The notes under the pieces were generated by a model that saw only the letters and a program-made list of their open reading frames with translations, had not been told where the DNA came from and searched no databases. A DNA stretch of 64,000 bases, taken from assembly GCA_902789245.1 (NCBI GenBank), contig CADAND010000002.1:140087-204086 (forward strand), written 5' to 3'. Shown here piece after piece: positions 16,407 to 24,840 of this stretch. Every line of letters starts with the position of its first letter. Position 1 is the first letter of the stretch. This DNA is from an uncultured Bacteroidia bacterium (GTDB lineage Bacteria > Bacteroidota > Bacteroidia > Bacteroidales > UBA932). The translations under genes and the position numbers were made by a program.

Positions 16407-17621
16407 ATGAAGTTAACACGCAATACAATTGTGATTCTCCTCCTGGCACTGACCGCCTGCGGCCCCCGCGGCAAGGTGGAAGTGGGCCCGGTGGAGATCC
16501 TTCCCGAGCCGCTGATCGGTTTTTTCCCGGAGTTGTACGAAGTCGATTCCACCGAAGTCCGCGTCGGCGACTCCTTCACTGGCATGATGAACCGGCTGGG
16601 TCTCGGCGCCTCCCAGGCCTACCTGCTCACGCAGCGATGCGAGGGCACCTTCGACGTGCGCAAGCTGATTGCCGGCAAGCAGGTGCAGGCTTACTATGAC
16701 ACCACGCCCGAGGGGGGCCGCCAGTTGTGCTACGTCGTCTATACCGAGGACCGCATCCATTCGACGGTCTTCCGCTGCGTTGACTCGCTGGACGTGTGGA
16801 AGGTCGAGAAACCCGTCGAGCATGTCCGCCGCCAGACCGATGTGACGATCAACAGCTCTTTGTGGAACGACATGATCGCCGCCGGCGGCTCCCCCAACCT
16901 GATCATGACCCTGGCCGACATCTACCAGTGGAGCGTGAACTTCTTTGCACTCCAGAAAGGCGACCGCTTCCGGATGATTTACAACGAGCTCGTCAGCGAA
17001 GGCGAAGTGATCGGCGTCGATACGGTCCATTTCGCCTTGTACGATGCCGCCAGCGGCGGCAAGCAGGTCGCGGCCGTCCGTTTCGACACCGGCGACGGCA
17101 CGCTCGGCACCTACTGGGACAAGGGTGGAGAGAGTCTCAAACGGATGTTTCTGAAGGCTCCGCTCAAATACAACCGCATCAGCAGCGGTTTCTCCTACGC
17201 CCGCGTACACCCCGTCACGGGTCAGGTCAGGGCCCACACGGCCGTCGATTACGCTGCGCCGACCGGTACACCGGTCCATGCGCTGGGCGACGGCGTGGTG
17301 ACGAAACTGGGCTGGGACGGCGGTGGCGGCGGCAACCGCATCCGCCTCAAGCATTCCCAGGGTTACGAGACCAGCTACATGCACCTCTCCAAATTCGCTC
17401 CCGGCCTGAAAGTAGGCTCCCGCGTGTCGCAGGGCCAGCTGATCGGCTATGTGGGTGCGACGGGCACGGCCACGGGTCCGCACCTGGACTTCCGCGTATT
17501 CCAGAACGGCAAGGCCATCAATCCGCTGTCGCTCAATTCCCCGGCGACCGACCCGCTGGACAAGAAGTTCCTGCCGGCGTTCAATGCGCTGTATGACAAG
17601 TATATGGCAGAACTGATGTAG
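16407..17621 (+). CDS. M23-family peptidoglycan metallopeptidase-like lipoprotein
   Basis: The lipobox ALTAC gives Cys18. The N-terminal half holds LysM-like or OapA-like material of uncertain type. The C-terminal half (about 245-375) is a LytM/M23 domain with H277-x3-D281 (HTAVDYAAPTGTPV) and GPHLDFRV at 357-364. In M23 enzymes the last motif is HxH; here it is H359-L-D361, so one zinc ligand is Asp. This may be a subfamily variant or a loss of activity. The protein would act on, or bind, peptide cross-links in the periplasm. The next gene starts 20 bp downstream. Confidence 0.85.
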   Translation: MKLTRNTIVILLLALTACGPRGKVEVGPVEILPEPLIGFFPELYEVDSTEVRVGDSFTGMMNRLGLGASQAYLLTQRCEGTFDVRKLIAGKQVQAYYDTTPEGGRQLCYVVYTEDRIHSTVFRCVDSLDVWKVEKPVEHVRRQTDVTINSSLWNDMIAAGGSPNLIMTLADIYQWSVNFFALQKGDRFRMIYNELVSEGEVIGVDTVHFALYDAASGGKQVAAVRFDTGDGTLGTYWDKGGESLKRMFLKAPLKYNRISSGFSYARVHPVTGQVRAHTAVDYAAPTGTPVHALGDGVVTKLGWDGGGGGNRIRLKHSQGYETSYMHLSKFAPGLKVGSRVSQGQLIGYVGATGTATGPHLDFRVFQNGKAINPLSLNSPATDPLDKKFLPAFNALYDKYMAELM

Positions 17622-17641
17622 TCATTCATGAACCTAAAGCT

Positions 17642-18307
17642 ATGAATCTCAAACTTGTCGCAACCTTCCATGCTCCCCTGACGGAGAAATTCGGTCTGCC
17701 GCGCCAGTCCGGTCTTGCGGACTCGCTCCGCGGCACCGTGGTTCTGGAGCCGGAATTCCGCTCGCCGGAGGCCCTGCGCGGCCTGGAGGGTTTCGACTAT
17801 CTGTGGTTGATCTGGGGCTTCCACCTGAACCGGGAAACGGCCTCCGGGGGCCTCACGGTGCGACCGCCGCGCCTCGGGGGCAACGAGCGCGTCGGTGTCT
17901 TCGCTTCCCGCTCCCCCTACCGACCCAATCCGCTGGGACTAAGCTCCGTGCGCATTGAGCGAGTGGATGCCGCAGCAGGAGAAATCCACGTTCTGGGCGC
18001 CGATCTGGCCGACGGAACCCCCATCTATGACATCAAACCCTACGTGGAGTATGCCGACAGCCACCGCGGCGTGCGCAGCGGCTTCGTGGATGAGCACGCT
18101 TGGCAGCGGCTCGAAGTCGTGCTGCCGCGCGAAACCTTCCACCAGCTCGATCCAGACACGGTTGACGGCCTGCTGGAGATCCTCGCGCAGGATCCCCGCC
18201 CTCAGTATCAAGATGACCCGGAACGAATTTACGGCCTCCAATACGGAGACCGTAACGTCAAATTCAAAGTGTCCGGCGGCATCCTGACCGTCGTTGCCGT
18301 CGAATAA
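17642..18307 (+). CDS. trmO: tRNA (N6-threonylcarbamoyladenosine(37)-N6)-methyltransferase TrmO
   Basis: The signature GVFASRSPYRPNPLGLSSVRIE (residues about 88-109) is the hallmark of the TrmO/TsaA (UPF0066) family, which methylates t6A37 of certain tRNAs with S-adenosylmethionine. The adjoining DGTPIYDIKPYVEYAD block is also typical. Its 221 residues are normal for the family. It follows the M23 gene by 20 bp on the same strand and runs tail to tail, with 1 bp between, into nnrD. Confidence 0.93.
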   Translation: MNLKLVATFHAPLTEKFGLPRQSGLADSLRGTVVLEPEFRSPEALRGLEGFDYLWLIWGFHLNRETASGGLTVRPPRLGGNERVGVFASRSPYRPNPLGLSSVRIERVDAAAGEIHVLGADLADGTPIYDIKPYVEYADSHRGVRSGFVDEHAWQRLEVVLPRETFHQLDPDTVDGLLEILAQDPRPQYQDDPERIYGLQYGDRNVKFKVSGGILTVVAVE

Positions 18308-18308
18308 C

Positions 18309-19160
18309 CTATTCCAGCGCCTTAAATCCCGTATACAGCGCATCGATCAGGTCGCGGCTGCTGTACGCCTCGGCCGTGTACCTGGCCGTAAGCGCATCCG
18401 CGGCGCGTCCGTGGATCCAGACGCCCAGCGTGGCGGCATCCCGGGCCGTGTAGCCCCGGGCCAGCAGACCGCCGATCAGGCCGGTCAGCACGTCGCCGCT
18501 GCCACCCTTGGCCAGGCCGGCGTTGCCGGTGGTGTTGACGAACTTCTCCCCTTCCGGCGTATAGATCTCCGTCAGGTGGCCCTTGGACACCACGACGCAG
18601 CCCGTCTCCAGGCAAAGGGCCTTCAGCTCCAATTCCTTTTCTTCCGGTGTGCTCCAGCTGATCAAGCGCCGCAGCTCGCCCTCGTGCGGGGTCATGATGG
18701 AACCCGCGGGAATCATCTTCTTGAGCTCGGGATGGGCAGCCAGGATGAAGAGTGCATCGGCGTCCAGCACCATCGGAATGGTGTCTTCCTGCTCCTTGAC
18801 GCGGGTCAGCAGGTTAGCGAAAGCCTCTTCCGTTTGCGACGTCCGGCCCAGCCCCGGCCCCACGGCGATGGCCGTGAAACGCAGCAGACCGTCCGGCACG
18901 CGGCTGAAGCACTCCCCGGCGTCCTCCGACAGCATGGCGGAAGGGAAGCAGGAAATGGCCGCCTGTTCGGCACGTGCCGTAGAGTGCAAGGTGACAAGTC
19001 CGCAACCGGACTTGAGCGCGGCGCCTGTGGCCAGCACGGCCGCACCGGGCATGGACTGGCAGCCGCCGATCAGCAGCAGGTGGCCGTAATCACCTTTATG
19101 GCTGTCTTCGTTGCGCAGCTTGATTAGCGGGCGCAGGTATTTGGGGCTGATCTTGTGCAT
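18309..19160 (-). CDS. nnrD: ADP/ATP-dependent NAD(P)H-hydrate dehydratase (NnrD)
   Basis: The ribokinase-like family motifs are present: GGCQSMPGAAVLAT (32-45), MTPHEGE (about 157-163) and NTTGNAGLAKGGSGDVLTG (about 209-227) with the anion-hole GSGD. The enzyme repairs damaged NAD(P)H hydrates. The protein is 283 residues and lacks the NnrE epimerase half that is fused in many bacteria, so an epimerase must be elsewhere or absent. It is the last gene of the minus-strand glycine-cleavage transcript, 15 bp after the DUF5715-like gene. Confidence 0.92.
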   Translation of the reverse strand: MHKISPKYLRPLIKLRNEDSHKGDYGHLLLIGGCQSMPGAAVLATGAALKSGCGLVTLHSTARAEQAAISCFPSAMLSEDAGECFSRVPDGLLRFTAIAVGPGLGRTSQTEEAFANLLTRVKEQEDTIPMVLDADALFILAAHPELKKMIPAGSIMTPHEGELRRLISWSTPEEKELELKALCLETGCVVVSKGHLTEIYTPEGEKFVNTTGNAGLAKGGSGDVLTGLIGGLLARGYTARDAATLGVWIHGRAADALTARYTAEAYSSRDLIDALYTGFKALE

Positions 19161-19175
19161 ATGATTATAATCTAT

Positions 19176-19964
19176 TTATTGGCAGGATGTGATGTGGAAG
19201 CAGTGTTCTTTCCTTTCGTACTTGACGAGGATGCGGCCGGCATTCTTTTCGTCGCGCAGCACCTCGCCGAGCACCTTGGTGAGCTCGAAGGGCTGCATGA
19301 ATTCGTCCGTCTCCTCGTCGCGGTCGTACTTCGTGTAGGTGATGTCGAAGGTGGTTCCGTAGCAGTGCGCAGAGTTGTCCGAAGCATTCGGATTTCCGCT
19401 CTTGCGAAGGCGCGCGACGTCCTCTTCGGTACGCAGGATGGACGAGCAGACTAGCTTATAGACAGGCAGTTGCTTGCGCGTCAGCGAGTCATTGAAGGCT
19501 TTCGCGATGCGATTCAGTTCGGCGGCGGCGCCGGCCGTCAGATACGGCACGGAATAGCGCAGTTCGTCGATGGACAGGTAGTCGGATTCCTCGACCTTGA
19601 CCAGCAGCTTCGTATCGATGGCGTCACGCTTCTCGGGAACGCTTTTCAGGCCTATCTCCCGCGCTTTCTCCAGGTGCAGGTCGTTGATGTCGTCGAAGAT
19701 GGTGGCGTAAGCCATTCGCCGGACGTCGTAGATGACTTCCCGGGCGGCGGACACCCCCGTCCCGTCGACGTCGTCGTCCTCCAAGACGGGTTCCGGATCT
19801 TCAGGCTGCTCCTGGACGGGTTCGGGGATTTCCTCCTGCACGACCGTCTCTTCCGCCACGGGCTGCTCCTTCTTGCTGCAGGCTCCGCCCACCAGGATTC
19901 CGAGCAGGAATCCCAGCAGGAACGGAGTCAGCAGGACAATCAGTGTTTTATGCTTCTTAGTCAT
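19176..19964 (-). CDS. DUF5715-like, M15-peptidase-like exported protein
   Basis: A 262-residue protein has an N-terminal hydrophobic segment (8-29) that serves as signal or anchor; Cys29 (GGAC) could also be a lipobox. An acidic Pro/Glu linker (33-66) follows. The C-terminal half shows S198-x-H200-x2-G-x3-D207 ([12 protein letters not shown]) and a late His pair (H254, H257), matching the metal ligands of VanY/M15-type D-Ala-D-Ala carboxypeptidases and of DUF5715. It would act in the periplasm. Its start overlaps the gcvPB stop by 8 bp (ATGACTAA), a surprising coupling to the glycine cleavage operon. Confidence 0.7.
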   Translation of the reverse strand: MTKKHKTLIVLLTPFLLGFLLGILVGGACSKKEQPVAEETVVQEEIPEPVQEQPEDPEPVLEDDDVDGTGVSAAREVIYDVRRMAYATIFDDINDLHLEKAREIGLKSVPEKRDAIDTKLLVKVEESDYLSIDELRYSVPYLTAGAAAELNRIAKAFNDSLTRKQLPVYKLVCSSILRTEEDVARLRKSGNPNASDNSAHCYGTTFDITYTKYDRDEETDEFMQPFELTKVLGEVLRDEKNAGRILVKYERKEHCFHITSCQ

Positions 19965-21477
19965 ATTTAAGGATGGGCTGCCGGGCGGCGGTCGTCTCGT
20001 CGGGACGGCCGATCGGGGTGCAGTGCGGGGCGCCGTGGAGCATCTCCGGGTCGGCCTTGGCCTCTTCGGCGATCTTGCGCATCACGGCGATGAATGCATC
20101 CAGGGTCTCCAGCGACTCCGTCTCCGTCGGCTCAATCATGATGGCCTGGTGGAAGAGGAGCGGGAAGTAGATCGTCGGGGCGTGGAAGCCGTAATCCAGC
20201 AGGCGTTTGGCGACGTCGAGCGTCGTTACGCCATTGTCCTCCAGCAGGCCGTCGAAGACGAATTCGTGCTTGCAGACCGTCGGGATGGGCAGCTTGTAGC
20301 AGTCCTTGAGCGATTCCTTGATGTAGTTCGCGCCCAGCGTGGCCAGTTTCCCGGCCATTTTGACGTGTTCGCGGCCCAGCATGAGGATGTAGGCGTAGGC
20401 GCGCAGGATGATGCCGAAATTGCCGTGGAAGCCGCTCACGCGGGGAATGTGCAGGAACGGGAGCACCTTGTCGGACACGCCGACCGGGCCTGCGCCCGGA
20501 CCGCCTCCGCCATGCGGCGTGGAGAAGGTCTTATGCAGGTTCAGGTGCATGATATCGAAGCCCATGTCGCCCGGACGGACCATGCCGAGGAGCGGGTTCA
20601 TGTTGGCGCCGTCGTAGTAGAGCAGGCCGCCGCAGTCGTGGACGAGCTTCGCGATCTCCTTGATGTCACGCTCGAAGAGGCCGAGCGTGTTGGGGTTCGT
20701 CATCATGATGCCGGCGATGTCAGGGCCGAGGAGCGGCTTGAGCGCCTCGACGTCCACAAGGCCGTTCTCCCGGGACTTTACGACCACGATTTCGAGGCCG
20801 CAGACGGCCGCAGATGCCGGGTTGGTGCCGTGGGCGCTGTCCGGAACGATGACCTTGGTGCGGGCGAGGTCGCCGCGGCTCATGTGGTATTCGCGCATGA
20901 GCATCAGGCCGGTGAGTTCGCCGTGGGCGCCGGCGCAGGGCAGGAAGGTGAAGTGTTTCATGCCCGTGATGGCCGCCAGGGCCTTGTCCATGCCGACGTA
21001 GATCTCAAGGGCGCCCCGGGTCGTGCTCTCCGGCTGCAGCGGATGCAGGCCGGTGAACGCGGGCATGTTCGCAATCTCCTCGTTGATCTTGGGATTGTAT
21101 TTCATCGTGCAGGATCCGAGCGGATAGAAACCCGTATCCACGCCGAAATTCATCTGGGACAGGTTCGTATAATGACGCACCACATCCACCTCACTGACTT
21201 CCGGGAGATCCAGCGACGCTTCACGCCAGATTCCGGCCTTGCCACGAGGCTGCTCGCCCGGCGCGACGTCACAAGAATCGGTTTTTTTTGCAGGATCGCA
21301 AAAAAATCCGATTTCTTCTGACCCCACCACTGGCGTGGTCCCCCCTCTTCCGAGCCGAGGGCGGCACGGTCCCGCCTGGGCGACAGCCTCGCATGCAAGG
21401 CCGAAGGAATCAGGCAGCGAATACCCGATGCGTCCGGGTTTGGAGAGTTCGAAGATGAGTTTGTCGTAGTATTTCAT
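19957..21477 (-). CDS. gcvPB: Glycine dehydrogenase (decarboxylating) subunit 2, with in-frame palindromic insert
   Basis: This is the PLP-bearing half of the split P-protein of the glycine cleavage system, which decarboxylates glycine and passes the aminomethyl group to GcvH. The PLP lysine motif [21 protein letters not shown] gives Lys316, and the [20 protein letters not shown] block (110-129) is intact. Between GYSLP (18-22) and [13 protein letters not shown] (from 91) there are 68 residues, where homologs that I remember have about 20-25. The extra stretch (roughly residues 23-85) is Cys-, Gly- and Arg-rich and is encoded by DNA with two hairpins, including a 16-bp arm pair at 21276-21313. 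The rest of the protein is a normal length. Confidence 0.92.
   Translation of the reverse strand: MKYYDKLIFELSKPGRIGYSLPDSFGLACEAVAQAGPCRPRLGRGGTTPVVGSEEIGFFCDPAKKTDSCDVAPGEQPRGKAGIWREASLDLPEVSEVDVVRHYTNLSQMNFGVDTGFYPLGSCTMKYNPKINEEIANMPAFTGLHPLQPESTTRGALEIYVGMDKALAAITGMKHFTFLPCAGAHGELTGLMLMREYHMSRGDLARTKVIVPDSAHGTNPASAAVCGLEIVVVKSRENGLVDVEALKPLLGPDIAGIMMTNPNTLGLFERDIKEIAKLVHDCGGLLYYDGANMNPLLGMVRPGDMGFDIMHLNLHKTFSTPHGGGGPGAGPVGVSDKVLPFLHIPRVSGFHGNFGIILRAYAYILMLGREHVKMAGKLATLGANYIKESLKDCYKLPIPTVCKHEFVFDGLLEDNGVTTLDVAKRLLDYGFHAPTIYFPLLFHQAIMIEPTETESLETLDAFIAVMRKIAEEAKADPEMLHGAPHCTPIGRPDETTAARQPILKYD
21273..21317 (-). repeat. Palindromic element inside gcvPB coding sequence
   Basis: The arms AATCGGTTTTTTTTGC (21276-21291) and GCAAAAAAATCCGATT (21298-21313) pair with one mismatch around the loop AGGATC and extend outward by AAG/CTT with one bulge. 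A second hairpin, ACCAC-TGGC-GTGGT, follows at 21326-21339. Both lie in the extra segment of gcvPB and keep the frame open. Confidence 0.75.
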
Positions 21478-21489
21478 ATCGCAGCCCTC

Positions 21490-22794
21490 CTAGATTGATT
21501 TGACGATTTCAACGATCCGGTCCAGCTCCTCGAGAGTGTGCTTCTCCGTGACGCAGAAAGTCACGTAGCCGTCCTCCGTCTGGAGGCCGGCGAAAAAGCC
21601 CGCGTCGAGCAGCGCCTGCTGCATCTTCAGCACATCGCACTTCGGCTTCAGGCTGAACTCCTTGAGGAATTCGCCCTCGAAAACGCGCTCGAACTTGCCC
21701 GTGGCCAGCAGCGCATCATGCAGGTAGTGGGACCCTTCGTAGCAGAGGGCGTTCAGTTTGCGCATGCCCTCGGGCCCCATCAAGGAGAGGTACACCGTGC
21801 ACCAGAGCGCCATCAGCGACTCGTTGGAGCAGATATTCGAAGTGGCCTTCTCGCGACGGATGTGCTGCTCGCGCGCCTGCAGCGTCAGGACATAGCAGCG
21901 CTTGCCGGAGGCATCCGTGGTCTGGCCGACGATACGGCCGGGGAGCTTGCGCATCAGCGACTCCCGGCAGGCCATGAAGCCCACATACGGGCCGCCGAAA
22001 CAAAGCGGAATGCCCAGACTCTGACCGTCGCCCACGGCGATGTCGGCGCCCCATTCGGCCGGCGTCTTCACGACGGCCAGGGCGGAGGGATCGCAGTACT
22101 CGACCAGCAGCGCGCCCTTGTCGTGGACGAGATCCGCGAGTCCGAGATGGCTTTCAATAATTCCGAAACGATTGATCGAAGGGACGATGACGCCAGCAAG
22201 ATCAAGCACACCTTCAGCTACTTCCTCCGCCACCTTTTCGGTGACGACGATGTTGATGCCGGCATACTTGGCATAGGTCCGGATGGTCTCGATAACATGC
22301 GGCAGGAGCCGGGCGGAGACGATCACGGAGTTGCGTTTCTTGGTGCTGGCGACGCACATTCGCACGGCTTCGGCGGCAGCCGTCGGGCCGTCGTACATGG
22401 AAGCGTTGGCGCAGTCGAGGCCGGTCAGGCGGCAGATCATCGTCTGCCACTCGAAGATGTAGCGGAGCGTGCCCTGCGAGATCTCGCACTGGTACGGCGT
22501 GTAGGCCGTCAGGAACTCGCTGCGCGAGGTGATGTACGGAATCACGGACGGGACGTAGTGGTCGTACGCGCCCTGCCCGACGAAAACCTTGAGGCGGGTG
22601 TTCTTGGCCGCGAGGCCCTCGAAAAAGTCACGAACCTGCTGTTCGCTCATCGCGGACGGCAGGTCGTACTCCCCCTTGTAGATGAAATCCGCGGGGACAT
22701 CGGCGTACAGATCATCCAGTGAGCTGACACCGATTCTTTCGAGCATAATGCGGATATCTTCCTCCGTCTGAGGAAAATAGCTGAATGCTCCCAT
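21490..22794 (-). CDS. gcvPA: Glycine dehydrogenase (decarboxylating) subunit 1
   Basis: This is the first half of the split P-protein; it pairs with GcvPB to form the decarboxylase. The family start MGAFSYFPQTEEDIRIMLERIG is present, as are the blocks LTAYTPYQCEISQGTLRYIFEWQTMICRLTG and DGPTAAAEA (about residues 145-153). Its 434 residues are typical. It starts 7 bp after the gcvH stop and ends 12 bp before the gcvPB start, consistent with one transcript gcvT-gcvH-gcvPA-gcvPB. Confidence 0.95.
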   Translation of the reverse strand: MGAFSYFPQTEEDIRIMLERIGVSSLDDLYADVPADFIYKGEYDLPSAMSEQQVRDFFEGLAAKNTRLKVFVGQGAYDHYVPSVIPYITSRSEFLTAYTPYQCEISQGTLRYIFEWQTMICRLTGLDCANASMYDGPTAAAEAVRMCVASTKKRNSVIVSARLLPHVIETIRTYAKYAGINIVVTEKVAEEVAEGVLDLAGVIVPSINRFGIIESHLGLADLVHDKGALLVEYCDPSALAVVKTPAEWGADIAVGDGQSLGIPLCFGGPYVGFMACRESLMRKLPGRIVGQTTDASGKRCYVLTLQAREQHIRREKATSNICSNESLMALWCTVYLSLMGPEGMRKLNALCYEGSHYLHDALLATGKFERVFEGEFLKEFSLKPKCDVLKMQQALLDAGFFAGLQTEDGYVTFCVTEKHTLEELDRIVEIVKSI

Positions 22795-22801
22795 GGCCGG
22801 C

Positions 22802-23179
22802 TTACTTGGCGATTTCGGCGTAGGCGGCAGCGTTCAGCAGGGCGTCGAGTTCGCTCTCGTCGGACATTTCCACCTTGATGATCCAGGCGGCGTAGGCGTC
22901 CTCGTTGATCATTTCGGGCTTGTCCTCGAGCTCGTCGTTGCGGGCGACGACTTTGCCGGACACCGGGGCGATCAGCTCGCTGGAGGTCTTCACGCTCTCC
23001 AGGGCGCCGAAGTCGCTGCCGGCCTCGACCTCGTCGTCGACGTCAGGCATTTCGACATAGGTGATGTCCCCCATCTCGCTCTGCGCGAAATCGGAAACGC
23101 CGATGATGGCGACGTTGCCATCCACTTTGACCCATTCGTGGGACTCGCTGTAGAGGAGCCCCTCTGCAATCTTGCTCAT
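22802..23179 (-). CDS. gcvH: Glycine cleavage system H protein
   Basis: The 125-residue lipoyl carrier has the lipoylation site [12 protein letters not shown] with Lys64. It shuttles the aminomethyl group from the P-protein to the T-protein and electrons to the L-protein. The beginning ([24 protein letters not shown]) and the HEW motif are standard. It lies 12 bp after gcvT and 7 bp before gcvPA. No dihydrolipoamide dehydrogenase or lipoate ligase gene is in the window, so those parts must be encoded elsewhere. Confidence 0.96.
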   Translation of the reverse strand: MSKIAEGLLYSESHEWVKVDGNVAIIGVSDFAQSEMGDITYVEMPDVDDEVEAGSDFGALESVKTSSELIAPVSGKVVARNDELEDKPEMINEDAYAAWIIKVEMSDESELDALLNAAAYAEIAK

Positions 23180-23191
23180 ATTGTTGTGTTT

Positions 23192-24295
23192 TTATTTTTT
23201 ATAGTTTGTCTGATAGAAACGTTTCTTGACGACCTGGCCCGGGAAGGCGTTCTTGCGGACACGGACCCAAAGCGGTGTGCCGAGAGCGCTGTAGGCGCTG
23301 TCCACGAGGGCGAAGCAGACGCTCTTCTCGAGGGAGATGGAGTGGTAGCCGGTCGTGACGACGCCAACTTCAAAGCCGTCTTCCAGCTCCACGGGATAGC
23401 CGTGGCGCGGCACGGCCTTGTCGGCGAGTTCGATGCCCACCAGTTTGCGCGCGGTGCCGTTTGCTTTCTGCTCCACCAGCGCTTCCTTGCCGATAAACTC
23501 CGGCTTGTCCAGCTTGCAGAACATGCCCAGGCCGGCCATGATCGGGGAAATGTCGGCGGTCAGTTCGTCGCCGTAGAGCGGCATGCCCGCCTCGAAGCGG
23601 AGCGTGTCGCGGCAGCCCAGGCCGCAGGGCTTCACGCCCGCGGTGAGAAGCAGGTTCCAGTAGTTGCGGATCAGCTCGGGGGCGGCGTAGATCTCAAAGC
23701 CGTCCTCTCCGGTGTAGCCGGTGCGGCTGACGATGATGCGCCGGCCGTCGCGGACAGCGTCCAGGAAGGTGTAGAAGGTCAGTGCAGCGGCCTCCGGGAA
23801 GCCCAGCGTACCGCAGACGTATTTCTCGGCCTCCGGGCCCTGGACGGCAATCTGCCCCCAGGCATCCGACTGGTTGTCGATCCTCACGTCGAAGCCTTTG
23901 GCCTGCTCCAGCATCCAGGTGTAATCCTTGTCGATATTGGATGCGTTGACCACCAGCAGATAATGCTGCGGCTCGCTCTCGCGGTAGACGAGCAGGTCGT
24001 CCACCGTGCCGCCGTCGGGATAGAGCATCATGCCATACATGATGCCGCCCGGCTCGAGCGTGCGGATGTCATTGGTAAAAATGTGGTTCACATAACGCTC
24101 CGCGTCCGGGCCGCTGATGAAGACTTCGCCCATGTGGGAGACATCGAACACCCCGGCAGCGCGGCGGACGGCGTTGTGCTCGTCGATGATACCGCTGTAC
24201 TGGATGGGCATGTCGAACCCGCCAAAAGGGCTCATCTTGGCACCCAGCTCCACGTGGAGATCATGCAGACAAGTCTTTTTCAGGAGATTTTCCAT
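23192..24295 (-). CDS. gcvT: Aminomethyltransferase (glycine cleavage T protein)
   Basis: The 367-residue product has the T-protein motifs MSPFGGFDMPIQYSG, GVFDVSHMGEVFISG, YTGEDGFEIY and the C-terminal LWVRVRKNAFPGQVVKKRFY. It transfers the methylene group from lipoyl-bound aminomethyl to tetrahydrofolate. It is preceded by a gene of unknown function (stop 16 bp upstream) rather than by a promoter region, so no glycine riboswitch can lie directly in front of it. Confidence 0.96.
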   Translation of the reverse strand: MENLLKKTCLHDLHVELGAKMSPFGGFDMPIQYSGIIDEHNAVRRAAGVFDVSHMGEVFISGPDAERYVNHIFTNDIRTLEPGGIMYGMMLYPDGGTVDDLLVYRESEPQHYLLVVNASNIDKDYTWMLEQAKGFDVRIDNQSDAWGQIAVQGPEAEKYVCGTLGFPEAAALTFYTFLDAVRDGRRIIVSRTGYTGEDGFEIYAAPELIRNYWNLLLTAGVKPCGLGCRDTLRFEAGMPLYGDELTADISPIMAGLGMFCKLDKPEFIGKEALVEQKANGTARKLVGIELADKAVPRHGYPVELEDGFEVGVVTTGYHSISLEKSVCFALVDSAYSALGTPLWVRVRKNAFPGQVVKKRFYQTNYKK

Positions 24296-24311
24296 GTTGG
24301 TTATAGTCGTG

Positions 24312-24779
24312 TTATTTGAGGATTTCGAGGTCTTTCTTGAGAATCATCTTGGGGTCCATCATCTTGACTTTCTGGAAGAGGATGACCTGGTTTCCGAGCG
24401 AGAGGTACACCTTGTCTTCGTGTTTGCCCTTTCGCCACCATTTGTAGAAACCGACCGGATCGTTCTCGAAAGGAATCTTGGCCAGGATCCCGGAACTGTA
24501 GCCGGGATAGTCGATGACCAGGCGCAGGCCCATGAATTTCTTGTAATAGTCGGGGTCGGCGCGACGCAGCTTGCTGACCAGCGGATTGAGCACTTCCATC
24601 GTGTCCACCTGCAGGACCTTGTCCCGGATGATCATCCGGTGGATGCGGACGGGGTCGTAGTTCAGCCAGGCGCCCATGCGGAGGGTCTTGGGCCCCTCGT
24701 CGGTGTCCAGCGTCAGCTCATCCATCGAGAAATAGACTTTCTCGGGGTCGAGCGGGTATTGAACTTCTTCCTGTGCCAT
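24312..24779 (-). CDS. Conserved-looking cytoplasmic protein of unknown function, head of the gcv operon
   Basis: A 155-residue soluble protein without signal peptide or membrane segment. Recognisable stretches are FSMDELTLDTDEGPKTLRMGAWL at 17-39, NPLVSKLRRADPDYYKKFMGLRLVIDYPG in the middle and a Lys-rich end (KVKMMDPKMILKKDLEILK). I recognise no family. It is the first gene of the minus-strand run leading into gcvT, with only 16 bp between them, and a TACATTTG box at 24797-24804 lies 18 bp before its start. Position suggests a role with the glycine cleavage operon or simple co-transcription. Confidence 0.7.
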   Translation of the reverse strand: MAQEEVQYPLDPEKVYFSMDELTLDTDEGPKTLRMGAWLNYDPVRIHRMIIRDKVLQVDTMEVLNPLVSKLRRADPDYYKKFMGLRLVIDYPGYSSGILAKIPFENDPVGFYKWWRKGKHEDKVYLSLGNQVILFQKVKMMDPKMILKKDLEILK

Positions 24780-24796
24780 CTCTAAAAACGCATCAA

Positions 24797-24804
24797 CAAA
24801 TGTA
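24797..24804 (-). promoter_or_regulatory. Bacteroidota -7 box (TACATTTG) for the gcv operon
   Basis: A full TAnnTTTG match on the minus strand lies 18 bp upstream of the ATG at 24779. No other promoter-like gap exists before nnrD, so this probably drives the whole run from 24779 down to 18309. Confidence 0.55.
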
Positions 24805-24840
24805 GGGTTTTATTTTGATTTTTCCTATTTTTACACCGCC

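Noticed and set aside
19732-21321. A 529-codon plus-strand frame opposite gcvPB
   Set aside because: The minus strand encodes the conserved P-protein with its PLP lysine. The plus-strand product has no family features and begins in unrelated sequence.
24296-24311. Glycine riboswitch in front of gcvT
   Set aside because: Only 16 bp separate gcvT from the upstream gene, and the 61-bp gap before that gene is too short and shows no tandem glycine-aptamer pattern.
22793-24319. A 508-codon plus-strand frame opposite gcvH and gcvT
   Set aside because: Shadow of two well-conserved genes on the other strand.
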